Part shown: piece by piece, positions 61,980-64,000 of the stretch
How positions within the stretch are numbered: the stretch's first letter is position 1
Layout of the letters: every line of letters begins with the position of its first letter
NCBI GenBank assembly: GCA_044508215.1
Contig: JBIQID010000004.1
Location: 7,747-71,746 of the forward strand
Source of the DNA: JAEZFI01 sp044508215
GTDB taxonomy: Bacteria; Actinomycetota; Acidimicrobiia; Acidimicrobiales; Microtrichaceae
Length of the DNA: 64,000 bases
Direction: 5' to 3'
The notes under the pieces: model-generated
The model's database searches: none
Told to the model about the DNA's origin: nothing
The model's input: only the letters and a program-made list of their open reading frames with translations
Translations under genes and position numbers: made by a program

Positions 61980-63260
61980 ATGCTCCGCCTGCGCATGATT
62001 CCAGCACTCGTCGTCCTCGCTGCCCTGGGGGCGGCGTGCGATCCGCAGCCCCCTGGGCCCGGCGCGCCGGAGTGGACCCCCACGGTGATCGAGGCGGTGA
62101 CCACACCCGGGGCGGTCGTGCACTACCCGGCCACCGCCACGTCCTCCACCTGGTGGGCCGTGGTCGAGCAGCACTCGGCGGTGGGGCCCGGCTCCACCAG
62201 CACCGTCGTGAACCTCTACCCCCGCACCGGTCCGGGCGGATCGCCCGCCGCCACGCCGGCGCAGACCATCGAGGTGGCGCTGTCGTTCCGCGCCATCGCG
62301 ATGAGCGAGAACGTGCTGGCGATCCGCTACGTGAACGGCCTGGCCGGGCTCGAGACCACCGACCTGTGGAGCCTCGACGCATCGAGCGGCCAGTGGGTGA
62401 AGGGCGGCGTCGTGCCGCTCGCCGTCAACTACGACCGGCAGCTCGAGATGAAGGTGACCGACCGCGAGATCGTCTACGGCTCGAGCTACCCGACCGGGGT
62501 GTCGGACGGGCTGGTGTCGATCATCCCGTTCACCCACACGCCCGACGGCGTGGTGGCCGACATCTTCTCGCCCAACGTGCGGGCGGTGGTCCCGAACCCT
62601 TCGTGGGCGTGGAGGGACCGCTACGGGTTCGGTCGTGAGATCTCGATCGACGGCGACACCCTTGCGGTGTCAGGCGGCAGCGACCACGTCACGGTCTACC
62701 GGCGGTCGGGTCTCGACTGGAACCTCGACCACACGTTCGCCAACCCCGCTGCGCCCGCCACGAGCGGTCGGTTCGGGCAGTCGATCGCGGTCGACGAGTC
62801 CACGGGCACGCCGCGGCTGCTGCTCGGCGAGCAGGGCGGCTTCGGCATCGGCGGTCCCGTGACGGCGGGCCGCGTGGTGCTCTACCAGCGGGGCGGTACC
62901 GGCTGGACGCAGTCCGGTGTGATCGAACCGCGCCCGACCAACCTCCTCGAAGGCCTGACGGTCGGGGCCGAGGTCACGTTGGACGGCCGGTGGGCGAGCG
63001 TCGGCTACCACTGGTCGCAGCTGCCCCAGGGCGACGAGCCGACCATCGACGACTACCGCCTCGAGGTCTGGGACACCAACGGCACCCCGGCCTTCGTGAC
63101 CGAGCTGTCGGCGCTGGCGGTGACCGGCGGTCCGAGGCCCGGCGACAACTCGTCCATGTTGACCTCGCCGCAGCAGGCCGGCAGCCACATCTCCGCGGTT
63201 GCCTACCAGGGTGCCGGGGGAGTGGCGCGCTACTCCGCGGTCACCTGGGACCTCAGGTAG
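61980..63260 (+). CDS. Beta-propeller-like lipoprotein
   Basis: 426 residues. Lipobox GAAC (about residue 20), then repeated blade-like units: FRAIAMSENVLAIRY, GFGREISIDGDTLAVSGGSDHVTVYRRSG and FGQSIAVDESTGTPRLLLGE, with VYRRSG/LYQRGG endings. This is the FG-GAP/integrin-like blade pattern often found in secreted proteins of Acidimicrobiia-like genomes. No enzymatic motif. TAACGT about 30 bp upstream and GGGAGG before the ATG give a short leader. Confidence 0.72.
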   Translation: MLRLRMIPALVVLAALGAACDPQPPGPGAPEWTPTVIEAVTTPGAVVHYPATATSSTWWAVVEQHSAVGPGSTSTVVNLYPRTGPGGSPAATPAQTIEVALSFRAIAMSENVLAIRYVNGLAGLETTDLWSLDASSGQWVKGGVVPLAVNYDRQLEMKVTDREIVYGSSYPTGVSDGLVSIIPFTHTPDGVVADIFSPNVRAVVPNPSWAWRDRYGFGREISIDGDTLAVSGGSDHVTVYRRSGLDWNLDHTFANPAAPATSGRFGQSIAVDESTGTPRLLLGEQGGFGIGGPVTAGRVVLYQRGGTGWTQSGVIEPRPTNLLEGLTVGAEVTLDGRWASVGYHWSQLPQGDEPTIDDYRLEVWDTNGTPAFVTELSALAVTGGPRPGDNSSMLTSPQQAGSHISAVAYQGAGGVARYSAVTWDLR

Positions 63261-63304
63261 CGCCAGGGCGCTGGGGGCGCCACCACCGGATCAAAGGGGG
63301 AACG

Positions 63305-64000
63305 ATGGCGTACAACGAGCTCGGTCGGGTGGTCCACGACGCGGATGCCCACGTGATGGAGACGCCCGACTGGTTGATCCGCTACGCCGATCGGGAGGTC
63401 GCCGAGCGCCTCGAACCGCTCCGCTACCAGTCGGGCAACGAGCTGCAGCAGTCCGAGGAACTGCTCGCCCGTGACGTCGACCTGGCCGAGGCGTTCGAGC
63501 GGCTGGCCGAGCGGCACCGCAGCGACGAGTACCGAGCCGTCGAGGGCGTCGAGATCATGGCCCGGAAGAACTTCGCGGCCACCGGTGCGTTCCTTGCGGA
63601 GGACCGTCCCCGGGCGCTCGAGCTGCTGGGCTTCGCCAGCCAGCTGATCTTCAACACGTTCCACAACGGACGGCTGCACGACTGGGAGCACGGGGGCGAC
63701 GCCGACTTCGCGTACGGCGTTGCGACGGCGCACAACCGGGGGATCGAGGAGTTCTGCTCGGTGGACGACCGGCTGCTTCCAACCGCCTACGTGCCGCTGG
63801 TCGACCTCGACCGTGCGCCTCGCTTCGCGCAGGAGTGGATCGGGCGCGGCGCCGCTGCGCTGCTGGTGGCGTCGGGCTGCCCGCCCACCCATTCTCCGTC
63901 GCACGTGGCGCTCGATGCCGTGTGGGCCCAGGCGCAGGAGGCCGGGATCCCGGTCGTGTTCCACGTGGGTGGGACCGGCGCGCTGATCGACCCCATGTAC
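63305..64000 (+). CDS. Amidohydrolase-family protein, N-terminal part (3' end outside window)
   Basis: 232 residues are visible before the window ends. The N-terminal VVHDADAHVMETPDWL is the metal-binding start of amidohydrolase-2/ACMSD-like enzymes. RGAAALLVASG and VVFHVGG (a further His ligand) follow. These TIM-barrel proteins act as decarboxylases or hydrolases on small acids or aromatics. AGGGGGA stands about 6 nt before the ATG. The 44-bp gap to the lipoprotein gene suggests co-transcription. Confidence 0.8.
   Translation, partial: MAYNELGRVVHDADAHVMETPDWLIRYADREVAERLEPLRYQSGNELQQSEELLARDVDLAEAFERLAERHRSDEYRAVEGVEIMARKNFAATGAFLAEDRPRALELLGFASQLIFNTFHNGRLHDWEHGGDADFAYGVATAHNRGIEEFCSVDDRLLPTAYVPLVDLDRAPRFAQEWIGRGAAALLVASGCPPTHSPSHVALDAVWAQAQEAGIPVVFHVGGTGALIDPMY

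Overview
The window is very GC-rich, densely packed DNA from an actinomycete. I would place it in or near the class Acidimicrobiia, but that is inference from gene content. Supporting signs are the PASTA protein - pabA - crgA neighbourhood (oriC-proximal in many Actinobacteria), an F420-type LLM oxidoreductase, MMPL and LPG-synthase-type membrane proteins, an LAxTG sortase signal, and many genes with no Shine-Dalgarno site whose start lies 6-8 nt after a TANNNT -10 box. No transposase, integrase, phage gene or CRISPR array was seen, so this looks like ordinary chromosome.

Layout. 1-8.3 kb: two PASTA proteins (the first cut by the window edge), divergent pabA and crgA, a small zinc-ribbon membrane protein, a thiolase, a Ser/Thr kinase, a long-chain acyl-CoA synthetase and a coupled DUF77-like/DUF983 pair. 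8.4-13.2 kb: a complete BMP-type ABC importer (lipoprotein, double ATPase, two permeases). 13.2-19.1 kb: a HExxH lipoprotein, a GH20 hexosaminidase coupled to a GNAT enzyme, and a secreted protein with a class-E-like sortase signal closed by a UUCG-loop terminator. 19.1-24.9 kb: an extended SDR, a large flippase-like protein with a degenerate kinase-like centre, and an HD-GYP protein with an outside domain.

24.8-27.1 kb is the most interesting locus: soxR diverges from an SDR gene that overlaps a diverged QueA-like gene. An almost canonical SoxR box lies inside a 19-bp-spacer promoter between them. 27.2-31.2 kb holds two large lipoproteins. 31.3-38.3 kb holds a CmoB-like methyltransferase, a UvrA paralogue, and a TetR regulator diverging from an alpha/beta hydrolase (Cys-His-Asn in place of Ser-His-Asp) coupled to an OleC-like adenylating enzyme. 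38.3-46.4 kb: an MMPL exporter, a DUF4397 protein, an ECF sigma factor diverging from a PAS-like protein with a Cys-rich tail, several lipoproteins, and tRNA-Ala(TGC).

46.4-56.6 kb is dominated by one minus-strand run: PspC-histidine kinase, response regulator, second histidine kinase, second response regulator, small membrane protein, serine hydrolase, RF3 and a membrane protein. It diverges from a PspC/LiaF-like protein, so this resembles a LiaFSR-type envelope-stress locus. 56.6-64 kb: xseA-xseB, an SDR, an ABC exporter coupled to an LLM oxidoreductase, a lipoprotein, and an amidohydrolase cut by the window end.
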